A stretch of DNA of 64,000 nt from an uncultured Flaviramulus sp. (lineage in GTDB: Bacteria; Bacteroidota; Bacteroidia; Flavobacteriales; Flavobacteriaceae). The stretch lies in NCBI GenBank assembly GCA_947487155.1, contig CANKVS010000001.1, forward strand, positions 148,869 to 212,868, written 5' to 3'. Shown here piece by piece: positions 9,842 to 17,752 of this stretch. A program made the translations under genes and the position numbers. Under the pieces are notes generated by a model that was given only the letters and a program-made list of their open reading frames with translations, had not been told where the DNA came from and made no database searches. How positions within the stretch are numbered: the stretch's first letter is position 1; each line of letters starts with the position of its first letter.

Positions 9842-9881
9842 CAAAGTCGCCAATAATCAAATAGATTTCATGACGACTTTG
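9842..9881. repeat. 8-bp inverted repeat upstream of the excisionase-like gene
   Basis: CAAAGTCG at 9842-9849 is matched by CGACTTTG at 9874-9881 with 24 bases between. It lies 23-62 bp upstream of the HTH gene start, where an operator, a recombination accessory site or a replication origin feature would be expected. The rest of the 9820-10086 gap holds no convincing gene. Confidence 0.45.
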
Positions 9882-10086
9882 AACTGATTTGACTTTCGTT
9901 CAACAAATATGAGTAGGATTATTCTTGTTTTCTCACAGGACACTACCATCTTGGGAAACATTTTTCACTCATTTTCAATGATTTATAATACTTTAATTTT
10001 ACAACAAGCAATTAAGTTTATAGTATCAAAACCTTATAAAAAAAATTGCAAATTAAAATTCCCAAGTTCTTCCCAATCTGGTATTT

Positions 10087-10932
10087 TTAGGCATCCATTA
10101 AATGTATTTTCTGAATCAATGCTTCCTTTAATTTATCAAGTAACTTGGTCTGATTTGTCTTTCTAGCTCTAATCTCCATAAAGGTTCGATAATAGTCGCC
10201 TAAATCAATATTGAATATCTTCTCAAATATGGATGCTAGCTCTTTAATATCTGACGCACCACTGTTTATTACATTACTACTAAGCAGCGCATAGATTAAC
10301 TCTACCAAATCTGTTTTGCTACCTGTCCAAAACAACTTTGAAGGCAAAACCATATTAAGGCTATCTATAGTATCCATACCATTATTTTCCAATCTGTATA
10401 TTTCCTTTTTTAAATGTACGATGAGCATATCATAAGCTAGAATAGTGGCCACTGTACTATCATGGCTTGTGGAAAATTGCTTGTCAGTAAAAAAATGGAA
10501 TGTATCTGGATATAAGCGTATATCCGCATTATTACGAACAAAATATTGCTTATCCAATGAAGTTGCCCCTCTACGGTAATAATGATAAAACTCCAGATTA
10601 TCATTAAAATAAACTTGAAGTTTGTCTATCTGATGGTTTAGATATTTTGCTTGGGATTTATTACTACTTCTAGGTCGTTTACTTTCAATATTAAATAACT
10701 TAACATAATAGATTAGCTTACTATAAATTCTTGGTTTGATTTTTTTAAAAAAATTGATTTCTGTTGTTTGTTCTGCAAACTCTTGGTCTATCACAGTATC
10801 ACGCAATTGCTCCAAAGCAACCGTCGTCATTTTTATTCCTTGCTCAGCCTTTAGAAGTATTTCTTCTATTTCAGTTTCTACGAATTCTAAATCATGATCT
10901 AATTTTAGAAGTATTTTGTCATATAGCTCCAT
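10087..10932 (-). CDS. rteC: RteC-family regulator of the mobile element
   Basis: A 281-aa protein that reads like RteC. It has a helical N-terminal half, the segment EFYHYYRRGATSLDKQYF around residues 114-131, then a DNA-binding-like C-terminal half. RteC activates excision genes of the Bacteroides conjugative transposon CTnDOT; homologues accompany many Bacteroidota integrative elements. It is divergent from the marR gene at 11063 and is followed on the same strand by the excisionase-like gene, its plausible target. No RteA/RteB two-component pair is present. Confidence 0.8.
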   Translation of the reverse strand: MELYDKILLKLDHDLEFVETEIEEILLKAEQGIKMTTVALEQLRDTVIDQEFAEQTTEINFFKKIKPRIYSKLIYYVKLFNIESKRPRSSNKSQAKYLNHQIDKLQVYFNDNLEFYHYYRRGATSLDKQYFVRNNADIRLYPDTFHFFTDKQFSTSHDSTVATILAYDMLIVHLKKEIYRLENNGMDTIDSLNMVLPSKLFWTGSKTDLVELIYALLSSNVINSGASDIKELASIFEKIFNIDLGDYYRTFMEIRARKTNQTKLLDKLKEALIQKIHLMDA

Positions 10933-11000
10933 TAAAAATCTACTATCTATTTCATTTTATAACACTCAATAAGTAAGTAATACTACGAAAATATAAAAAT

Positions 11001-11018
11001 TAGTACACTATGTAACTA
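11001..11018. promoter_or_regulatory. Putative MarR operator, copy 1
   Basis: TAGTACACTATGTAACTA has the form TAGT-N10-ACTA. A close copy (14 identical leading bases out of 18) lies upstream of the tolC-like gene. It overlaps a TAnnTTTG box (TATATTTG, 11017-11024), and a second box, TACCTTTG, is at 11027-11034, before the marR ATG at 11063. The pattern suggests autoregulation. Confidence 0.5.
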
Positions 11019-11062
11019 TATTTGATTACCTTTGTATTGAACTTTTTTTATTCCTATTTATT

Positions 11063-11494
11063 ATGATTAAGGATTTAAACGAAACTACAGGATATAAAAT
11101 ACGTAATGTATCATTACTTTTAGTCAATAAAATAAACCACAATTTTATTAAGGAAGGTTTTGATATTACAGCTGAACAATTGAAGATGCTGGTTGTTTTA
11201 TGGAATGAAGATGGAAAGACACAAAACGAACTTGGTGAAAGTGTTGGAAAATTCAAAACTAGTGTGACTAAGCTTGTAGATGGTCTTGAAAAAAGAAAAT
11301 TAATACAGAGGGCTCCACATCCTACGGATAGGAGGTCAAATATGATATACTTGACCCAACTAGGAAAGAACATAAAAAAACAACTAATTCCTATTATAGA
11401 AAGAACATTGGAAGAAGCTCATAAAAATATTTCCAATGAAAAACTAATTGCTTTTCATGAAGTATTAAATCAAATAGAAGAAAATTTAATATAA
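11063..11494 (+). CDS. MarR-family transcriptional regulator
   Basis: 143 aa, with a winged helix-turn-helix of the MarR type. Helices run through TAEQLKMLVVLWNEDG, GESVGKFKTSVTKLVDGLEKR forms the recognition region, and the wing contains the diagnostic PHPTDRRSN (residues about 91-99). MarR proteins repress efflux genes and release DNA on binding small aromatic or toxic ligands. It begins a cluster with tolC-, emrA- and emrB-like genes on the same strand 64 bp downstream, and both the marR and tolC upstream regions carry the same 18-bp motif. Confidence 0.9.
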   Translation: MIKDLNETTGYKIRNVSLLLVNKINHNFIKEGFDITAEQLKMLVVLWNEDGKTQNELGESVGKFKTSVTKLVDGLEKRKLIQRAPHPTDRRSNMIYLTQLGKNIKKQLIPIIERTLEEAHKNISNEKLIAFHEVLNQIEENLI

Positions 11495-11508
11495 TTTTTT
11501 TATTTTAA

Positions 11509-11526
11509 TAGTACACTATGCTACTA
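11509..11526. promoter_or_regulatory. Putative MarR operator, copy 2, upstream of the efflux operon
   Basis: TAGTACACTATGCTACTA repeats the motif found at 11001-11018 with two changes in 18 bases, both in the central spacer. It sits between marR and the tolC-like gene, 33 bp before the latter's ATG. Two copies, each in front of a gene of the same cluster, make a shared MarR operator likely. Confidence 0.5.
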
Positions 11527-11558
11527 GACACTGTTAAACTAAATACACATACACAATA

Positions 11559-12881
11559 ATGAAGTTAATTTTTAAAGAAAAAATATTGAAGAAAAACCTT
11601 GGATTCGTGTTCTTTCTCATATTACCTTTTGCATATGGACAAATGTCAGATTCCCTATCACTAAACAATGTTTTAGACTTGGTTATTGAAAACAACCCTG
11701 TACTAAAACAGTCCAGAGGAAAAATAGCCATCTCTGAATCAAAAATTGGAATTGCAAGGAGTAATAAATATCCAAAAGTAATATTTGAAGGATCTTTTGC
11801 ATATGTTGACCCTATTTCAAAAGTGAGTTTACCATTAGGGCCAAATCCTACAGAGCTTCCACTTTTTCCCAATGAAAATTATAACGTTCATTCAGGTGTT
11901 CAATACACACTGTTTGACTTTGGTAGAACAAATGAAATAATAACCATATCAAAAATCGAGAAACTAATTGCCGAGGAAGGATTGGAAGCAGCTCAAAAGA
12001 CTTTAACATACGCGGCAACAGAACTTTTTAACACAATCTTATTTACTAAAAAGGCACTTCAAGTTCAGGATAAATTCATCACTTCATTAAAAAGAACTCT
12101 TAAAAGAACAGATGGCTTTATTAAAAATGGCTTAGCCACAAATTTTGACAGAATTAACACCAACGTACGGATTACATCCGCACAGAATAAAAAAATAACT
12201 CTTCAAAATTCCTTAAAAAAATTGGAGTACAAGTTAAAAGAACTTATGGGAATGAATGTTTCCCAAAAGCTCGCTATAACAGGTGATTTGAGCATAGAAA
12301 AGAAGAACTTAAACCAAATGGATTTATATAAAGGGACACGCAATGAATTAACTATTGTAACCCATCTGGACTCCGTATTTAAAAGTGCTGAAAAACTAAC
12401 CAATAAATCAAGCCTTCCTTTTATAACCGTTGGCGGTACAACTGGCTTTCATAATGGGTATATGCCCAATCTTAATGAGTTTAGGTTCAATATTGCTGTG
12501 TTCTCCAAGATTACAGTTCCCTTGTTTCAAGGTTTTAAAGTAAAGCACGAAAAGAATATCGCAAAAATAAAAAGAGACAACAATAATTGGCACCTTCAAG
12601 AAATTAAAACAAAGATAAGTACAGAACTGGCTTATGCTAAAGAATCCCTTGAGCATTCCCATCAGGAATACGAGAACAATAAAATTTTAATTCAACAGGC
12701 AGAAACTGCTGTGCAACAGGCTCGAAAAAAATATGACAATCAGCTAATTACCAATTTGGATTTGTTGGATACCGAAGTTGTATTAGCAAGGGCTCAACTA
12801 GCCTTATTACAATCTGAATACAAATACGTTGTCGCTTACTACAAATTACTTCAAGTCAAAGGCATTAAAATCTGGCAATAA
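11559..12881 (+). CDS. TolC-family outer membrane efflux protein
   Basis: 440 aa with a signal peptide ending near FAYGQ (residues 24-28) and two halves rich in long heptad helices, as in the TolC trimeric channel. Recognisable stretches are LDLVIENNPVLKQSRG near the N-terminus and the matching ALLQSEYKYVVAYYKLLQVKG at the C-terminus. It would form the outer membrane exit duct of the tripartite pump. The membrane-fusion gene follows 17 bp later and the MFS gene after it, so the three form one operon downstream of marR. Confidence 0.9.
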   Translation: MKLIFKEKILKKNLGFVFFLILPFAYGQMSDSLSLNNVLDLVIENNPVLKQSRGKIAISESKIGIARSNKYPKVIFEGSFAYVDPISKVSLPLGPNPTELPLFPNENYNVHSGVQYTLFDFGRTNEIITISKIEKLIAEEGLEAAQKTLTYAATELFNTILFTKKALQVQDKFITSLKRTLKRTDGFIKNGLATNFDRINTNVRITSAQNKKITLQNSLKKLEYKLKELMGMNVSQKLAITGDLSIEKKNLNQMDLYKGTRNELTIVTHLDSVFKSAEKLTNKSSLPFITVGGTTGFHNGYMPNLNEFRFNIAVFSKITVPLFQGFKVKHEKNIAKIKRDNNNWHLQEIKTKISTELAYAKESLEHSHQEYENNKILIQQAETAVQQARKKYDNQLITNLDLLDTEVVLARAQLALLQSEYKYVVAYYKLLQVKGIKIWQ

Positions 12882-12898
12882 TCACAAAAGCAATACCG

Positions 12899-13933
12899 AT
12901 GAAAAAAACTATGAACTCAAAAAAAACAAAAAAAGTTGCGCTATTAACCCTAATATTAAGTGTGCTGCTATATAGTAGTTACTTTGTTCTAAACCACTTT
13001 AGATATGAAACCACCGACAATGCTCAAATTGAAGGACATATTTACCAAGTAAACCCAAAAATAGGTGGACAGATACAAGAAATTTTGGTCGATGACAATG
13101 AATATGTTGAACAAGGACAGGTACTTTTACACATCGATAAAAGTGATATTGAATTGCTTTTGGCTCAAGCAAAGGCAGGACTAGCACAAATTGAAGCAGA
13201 AAAATCAGCAGCATTGGCGGTAATGCAGGCTTCAAAATCGGCTTCAAAAGCAGCTTTTAATAATATTACCGTAGCCAATGCTAAAAAAGAGCGTTTGAAT
13301 ACTGACCTCGTACGCTTTACCAACTTATTAGAAGAAGATATCGTGCCACAATCCAAAATTGATGATATACATACTCAATTGGAAGTAATCAGCTCACAGG
13401 TAGAAGCAGCCCGCCAGCAATATCTTGCATCAAACAGTAAATACCAGGCAGCTTTTTTGAAAATAAACAGTATTGATGCTGCTATAGAAGCTGCAAAAGT
13501 AAATGTGCGAAATGCAGAATTAAAACTCTCATATACAAATGTTAAAGCTCCTGCCTCGGGAAGAGTTTCCAGAAAAATGATTGAAGAAGGACAAGTGATT
13601 AGATCTGGACAACCTTTAATGGCCATTACGGACTTTACGAATTTATGGGTCGTAGCCAATTTCAAAGAAGGACAAGTTTCTAAAATGACCATAGGACAAC
13701 AGGTGAACTTAAGCGTTGATGCTTTTCCTGATAAAGAGTTTAAAGGAAACATCGAATCTATTGCAGCAGCTACAGGTTCTAAATTTTCACTATTTCCTGC
13801 CGATAATGCTACTGGAAACTTTACAAAAATAACACAGCGAATTCCAGTTAAAATCACGCTTCAAAAAGAAGCCATAAAAGACGTTCCGCTTCGAGCTGGA
13901 ATGAACACCGTAGTCAAGGTTATCAAGCAATAA
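12899..13933 (+). CDS. EmrA/HlyD-type membrane fusion protein
   Basis: 344 aa. A single N-terminal membrane segment (about residues 10-27) is followed by a split biotinyl-lipoyl-like domain (TDNAQIEGHIYQVNPKIGG and later VKAPASGRVSRKMIEEGQ), a long alpha-hairpin between the halves (about 85-205) and a beta-barrel domain. The TTDNAQ motif is typical of EmrA. It connects the inner membrane MFS pump to the TolC-like channel in the periplasm. It is flanked by both partner genes at 17 and 10 bp spacing. Confidence 0.92.
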   Translation: MKKTMNSKKTKKVALLTLILSVLLYSSYFVLNHFRYETTDNAQIEGHIYQVNPKIGGQIQEILVDDNEYVEQGQVLLHIDKSDIELLLAQAKAGLAQIEAEKSAALAVMQASKSASKAAFNNITVANAKKERLNTDLVRFTNLLEEDIVPQSKIDDIHTQLEVISSQVEAARQQYLASNSKYQAAFLKINSIDAAIEAAKVNVRNAELKLSYTNVKAPASGRVSRKMIEEGQVIRSGQPLMAITDFTNLWVVANFKEGQVSKMTIGQQVNLSVDAFPDKEFKGNIESIAAATGSKFSLFPADNATGNFTKITQRIPVKITLQKEAIKDVPLRAGMNTVVKVIKQ

Positions 13934-13943
13934 CTCAACTGCT

Positions 13944-15554
13944 ATGAAGACCTTTGATAACACTATACAAAATGGCAGTACCATCACCTCAATAAGTTCA
14001 AAAAAGAAGTGGCTTATTTTATGTGGGGTGACTATCTGTGCAGCGTTGGATATTTTGGTAGCTACTTCATCATCTGTAGCAATTGATGAGATAGCAGGAT
14101 TTTTACAAGCTACTTCAGATGAAATAGCATGGATGAACATAGCCTATTTTATGGCAAAATTACTATTTCTGATACTTTCCGTACAGCTAACCAAAATTTA
14201 TGGAGCAAGAAGTGTAATTCAATACTCATCACTTGTTTTTATTACAGGCGCTTTTTTATGTGGCACGACTACTTCTTTACATCTTTTCTTAATCGGTAGA
14301 ATTTTATTGGGTGCTGGAGGTGCTGCTTTTTACACTATTGCACAGATGATATTGTTTACCATATTCCCAATAAAAAAACAGGGAATGATTCAGGCTATTT
14401 TTAGTTTGGCCATTGTATTAGGTCCCAATGTAATTCCTGCTTTTAACGGATGGATTACCTATCATCATTCATGGCAATTACTATTTTTGACCACCGTAAT
14501 TATTGGAACATTAACCATTCCACTACTAAATCTTATACCCAATACTATAGTTCAACAAAATACCGCCTTAAAAATTAATTGGTTAAGCATTATATGGTTA
14601 GGTATTGGACTTTGCGCTTTTCAATATGTTTTTGAAGAAGGTTCTAGATACGATTGGTTTGAGGAAAGAAAAATAGTAGTACTAACAATTGTTGGTGTTA
14701 TTGCTATTGTATTATTTTTTATTAAAAACAAACAAGATAACAAAGAATCGAAGCTTATTGATTTTTCAGTATTGCAAAACCCCTCCTTTGCCTTTGCTTT
14801 TTTAATCAGTTTTATATCAGGTTTTGCTCTTTTTGGAAGTGGAACAATAGTGCCTGTCTTTGTACAAAACATACTCCGTTTAGATAGTGCCTCTGTAGGG
14901 TATACACTTTTTCCTAGTGGAATAGCTGTAACTATAGGACTCATTTTTAGTGCAATTATTGTCGATTCAAAAAAAATCAAACCTTTTGTAAGTGTAATAC
15001 TTGGTGTTATCTGTGTTATTACATCCATGATTTGGGTTTCCGATGTAACTATTGGTTCTGGATTACCAGATATTAACCCACCAATGATGCTTCGTGGATT
15101 AGGTCTAGGTCTGTTATTCGTACCGATAACATTCATCGCCTTTAATGAATTAAAAGGAAACCAACTATTAACTGGAACTGGGTTGTTTAATTTTGGAAGA
15201 CAATGTGGTGGGGCATTTGCAATCGCATTTCTGCCTACGTATCTAGCACATCAAGTTGCCTTTCACAAAAACATCCTATCCGAAAATCTTACTCCATACA
15301 ATGGTTTTTTAACTGAAAGGATACAAGGAACAACACAAGCGCTTATGGCAAGAGGTTATAACCCTATAGAAGCAGAAAAGGCCGCATTGGGAACAATAGA
15401 TATTACACTAAATGTTCAATCTGCTATACTGGCATTTCAAAACACTTTTTTTGCCATAGCAATGGTCTTCTTATGTGCTGCTCCAGTAATTATTACAACC
15501 AAAATATATCTAGCCAAAAAGAGTAAAAAATTAATAAAGGAGGCAATGGTATGA
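13944..15554 (+). CDS. EmrB-type MFS multidrug transporter (DHA2, 14 TM)
   Basis: 536 aa with about 14 hydrophobic membrane segments, as in the DHA2 drug:proton antiporters. It carries ALDILVATSSSVAIDEIAG near the first helix and LIGRILLGAGGAAFYTIAQM, the family motif region, near residues 116-135. With the EmrA- and TolC-like partners it should expel hydrophobic toxic compounds directly across both membranes. The substrate cannot be read from sequence. The gene ends in ATGA, overlapping a 30-codon frame. It is cargo of the mobile element. Confidence 0.92.
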   Translation: MKTFDNTIQNGSTITSISSKKKWLILCGVTICAALDILVATSSSVAIDEIAGFLQATSDEIAWMNIAYFMAKLLFLILSVQLTKIYGARSVIQYSSLVFITGAFLCGTTTSLHLFLIGRILLGAGGAAFYTIAQMILFTIFPIKKQGMIQAIFSLAIVLGPNVIPAFNGWITYHHSWQLLFLTTVIIGTLTIPLLNLIPNTIVQQNTALKINWLSIIWLGIGLCAFQYVFEEGSRYDWFEERKIVVLTIVGVIAIVLFFIKNKQDNKESKLIDFSVLQNPSFAFAFLISFISGFALFGSGTIVPVFVQNILRLDSASVGYTLFPSGIAVTIGLIFSAIIVDSKKIKPFVSVILGVICVITSMIWVSDVTIGSGLPDINPPMMLRGLGLGLLFVPITFIAFNELKGNQLLTGTGLFNFGRQCGGAFAIAFLPTYLAHQVAFHKNILSENLTPYNGFLTERIQGTTQALMARGYNPIEAEKAALGTIDITLNVQSAILAFQNTFFAIAMVFLCAAPVIITTKIYLAKKSKKLIKEAMV

Positions 15555-15643
15555 GTATTCTTTTCTTGCATAGATTCAAAGATGAAAGTTCCACTAAAAT
15601 GTTGAGAGTTCTCAGCAAAGATTTAAATAGAAAAATGCACTAA
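15551..15643 (+). CDS. Possible 30-aa ORF overlapping the MFS stop codon
   Basis: ATG at 15551 overlaps the MFS stop (ATGA) and reads 30 codons (start MSILFLHRFKDESSTK) to TAA at 15641-15643. The overlap allows coupled translation, but the frame is short, has no recognisable domain and may be chance or a decayed gene end. Confidence 0.2.
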   Translation: MSILFLHRFKDESSTKMLRVLSKDLNRKMH

Positions 15644-15699
15644 TAAAATTCACCAAAGAATAAATCTTATTGTAAATTTAATTCCATTAACCAACCAAT

Positions 15700-16611
15700 A
15701 TGAATAGTAATAAAGTCAGCATATTAGAATTCCCATCAAATTTAGGTTTAAAAAAAACCGAATATGAAAATGAACCAGGTGTTAAAAAACTTCCAGAATG
15801 GCTAAAAAGACATGGGTTTCATAAAAGAGTTAATCCCGAGTACGTTTTAAGGTTAACACCTCCCGAATATGCTATGGATTTTGACCTTGAATCAAACGTA
15901 AGAAATACGGATAAAATAATTGAGTACGCTATTAAGCAAAGTGAAATACTATCTAATGAATTAGATAAAAATACTTTTAAAATTATCATTGGTGGAGACT
16001 GTAGTATTCTAATTGGTAACGCAATTGCCTTGAAGCAGAAAGGCAACTATGGGCTTTTCTTTCTTGATGGACATACTGATTTTATGTTTCCAGAACTTTC
16101 TCAAACAAATGGAGCAGCTGGTATGGATTTGGCAATTGTTACAGGTTACGGACACAGTAAATTGACCAATATTCATAATCAAAAACCATACTTTAAGGAA
16201 AAGAATGTCTTTTGTGTAGGAAACAGAGAATACGACCAAGAATATGTTGCTCCGATTCTGGAATCTAAAATACAATATTTTGATTTGAAAAGGTTACGGA
16301 ACAATGGTCTTGAAAAAACATCCAACCAATTTTTGGAATTGGTTCTAAAAAATAATTTGGATGGTTTTTTAATTCATCTTGATGTTGATGTTTTGAATGA
16401 TAGAATCATGCCTGCCGTTGATAGTAGAGAAATTGATGGACTTACATACAAAGAGTTTAGGGAATTATTAATACCACTACTCACAAGTAAAAAGGTGATT
16501 GGAATTGAAATCACCATCCTAGATCCAAATTTAGACCCCGATGGAAAATATACTGTAGAGTTTATCAATAATTTTGTTGAGATATTGGAATGTAGTAAAA
16601 CCAACACATAA
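15700..16611 (+). CDS. Arginase/agmatinase/formiminoglutamase family hydrolase
   Basis: 303 aa of the ureohydrolase fold. The metal-binding motifs are present: GGDCS (residues about 98-102), DGHTDF (about 122-127, in place of the usual DAHxD), HLDVDVLND (about 226-234) and the C-terminal EITILDPNLD. These bind the two manganese ions that hydrolyse guanidino groups of arginine, agmatine or related compounds. Which substrate is used cannot be decided by eye. It stands alone downstream of the efflux operon in the cargo zone. Confidence 0.85.
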   Translation: MNSNKVSILEFPSNLGLKKTEYENEPGVKKLPEWLKRHGFHKRVNPEYVLRLTPPEYAMDFDLESNVRNTDKIIEYAIKQSEILSNELDKNTFKIIIGGDCSILIGNAIALKQKGNYGLFFLDGHTDFMFPELSQTNGAAGMDLAIVTGYGHSKLTNIHNQKPYFKEKNVFCVGNREYDQEYVAPILESKIQYFDLKRLRNNGLEKTSNQFLELVLKNNLDGFLIHLDVDVLNDRIMPAVDSREIDGLTYKEFRELLIPLLTSKKVIGIEITILDPNLDPDGKYTVEFINNFVEILECSKTNT

Positions 16612-16682
16612 TAATAGTCATTGTATAAATTCATATGCCTGCTAAAGCATACTAGGTAAGAAGTTATTGCCTTACTGAGGTT

Positions 16683-16994
16683 TCAAATTATTACGCTATC
16701 TAAAATATATCCAGAATGTATTGACACCCAGCCATTAGTTATATTTTGTCGAAGCTTATTAACCTTCTGGTTTGTTTTATCGTAATACCATTCTTTGGCT
16801 ATTTGAATGGTTTCAAACTCATAAATTACCATGAATGGAAAATCTGTATCTCCCTCTAATAAGTGCAATCGACTGGCTACTATAACTTTAGGATTGTGTA
16901 AAGAGTTTTTATCCTTTTCCTTGGAAATTTCAGATAATTCATCAATTCTTTCAGGATTGGTAATTTGATAATTAAAAACGATATATGCAGGCAT
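16683..16994 (-). CDS. Small DUF1330/ABM-like alpha-beta barrel protein
   Basis: 103 aa, starting MPAYIVFNYQITNPERID, with LLEGDTDFPFMVIYEFETIQIAKEWYYD in the second half. This is the layout of DUF1330-like dimeric alpha-beta barrels: an N-terminal strand, then a LEGD turn, then EF-x-(S/T)-xxxAxxWY. It is the last gene of a four-gene operon and follows the dehydrogenase at 9 bp. Its role is unknown; relatives include small oxygenases and stress proteins. Confidence 0.6.
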   Translation of the reverse strand: MPAYIVFNYQITNPERIDELSEISKEKDKNSLHNPKVIVASRLHLLEGDTDFPFMVIYEFETIQIAKEWYYDKTNQKVNKLRQNITNGWVSIHSGYILDSVII

Positions 16995-17003
16995 GATTTT
17001 AAT

Positions 17004-17738
17004 TTAAAGGCTATTGATTTTTTTAAAAGCAAGAGAAGGCATTATTCTTGACAATAAATATAATTGCTTAACCTTTCCTACCCTTATTTCAGTTTTACCC
17101 TTTTTCAACTTCAACAACATTTCTTTAATAGCTGCTTGGGGAGATATTGCTATACTTGGTGGGTTTCCCTTATGCCAAGGAGTCTCAACAGCAGGAAAAA
17201 ACACCTCGATTATAACTACCTTACTGTCTTTCATTTGATGTCTTAAGGTTTGGGAAAAAGAATGTAGTCCCGCTTTTGTAGCATTGTATAAAGGGTAAAC
17301 AGCTCTAGGAACGTAAGCCAGCCCTGAAGAGATGTTTATGAGTACAGGGTTCTTATTTTTTTGGATGAGATTGATAAAAAGTTTTGACAAAATAATGGGA
17401 GCAGTAAAATTTGTTTTTATCTCTTGGACGATGTCGGCATTAGAGTAGTTATTATCCGAAAAATCTATTTTGTTGACCATGGCCGCATTATTGATCAAAA
17501 CATTGCAATCAGGATGGGACATTTTAACCCATTCATACAATTTATTGCAGCCTTCTACTTCCGATAGGTTACATTGGAAATACTCAATTTTAGAATATTG
17601 AGATTTAACTTTCTTAAGTTTATCCAATGAACGGCCACAGATAAGAACTTTATTGTCCTTTACAAATATTTTAGCCATTTCAAGCCCCAAACCTGAACTG
17701 CCTCCCGTTATTAATATCGTATAATTTTTTAGTTCCAT
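17004..17738 (-). CDS. Short-chain dehydrogenase/reductase
   Basis: 244 aa, classical SDR. The cofactor motif TGGSSGLG is at residues 11-18, NNAA near 85-88 and the catalytic YNATK near 150-154, with serines in NISSGLAY just before it. Arg in LICGRSLDKL suggests NADP(H) preference. It lies third in an operon after the beta-helix protein (14 bp gap) and before the small ABM-like gene. The substrate is unknown. Confidence 0.88.
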   Translation of the reverse strand: MELKNYTILITGGSSGLGLEMAKIFVKDNKVLICGRSLDKLKKVKSQYSKIEYFQCNLSEVEGCNKLYEWVKMSHPDCNVLINNAAMVNKIDFSDNNYSNADIVQEIKTNFTAPIILSKLFINLIQKNKNPVLINISSGLAYVPRAVYPLYNATKAGLHSFSQTLRHQMKDSKVVIIEVFFPAVETPWHKGNPPSIAISPQAAIKEMLLKLKKGKTEIRVGKVKQLYLLSRIMPSLAFKKINSL

Positions 17739-17752
17739 ACCATTCTATGTAA

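Noticed and set aside
9909..10166. 85-codon frame on the plus strand opposite rteC's end
   Set aside because: Shares DNA with rteC and shows no own features.
11026..11373. Antisense frame over marR
   Set aside because: It is a mirror of a clear MarR gene.
13375..13857. 160-codon antisense frame in the emrA-like gene
   Set aside because: Composition is that of a shadow frame of a well-defined gene.
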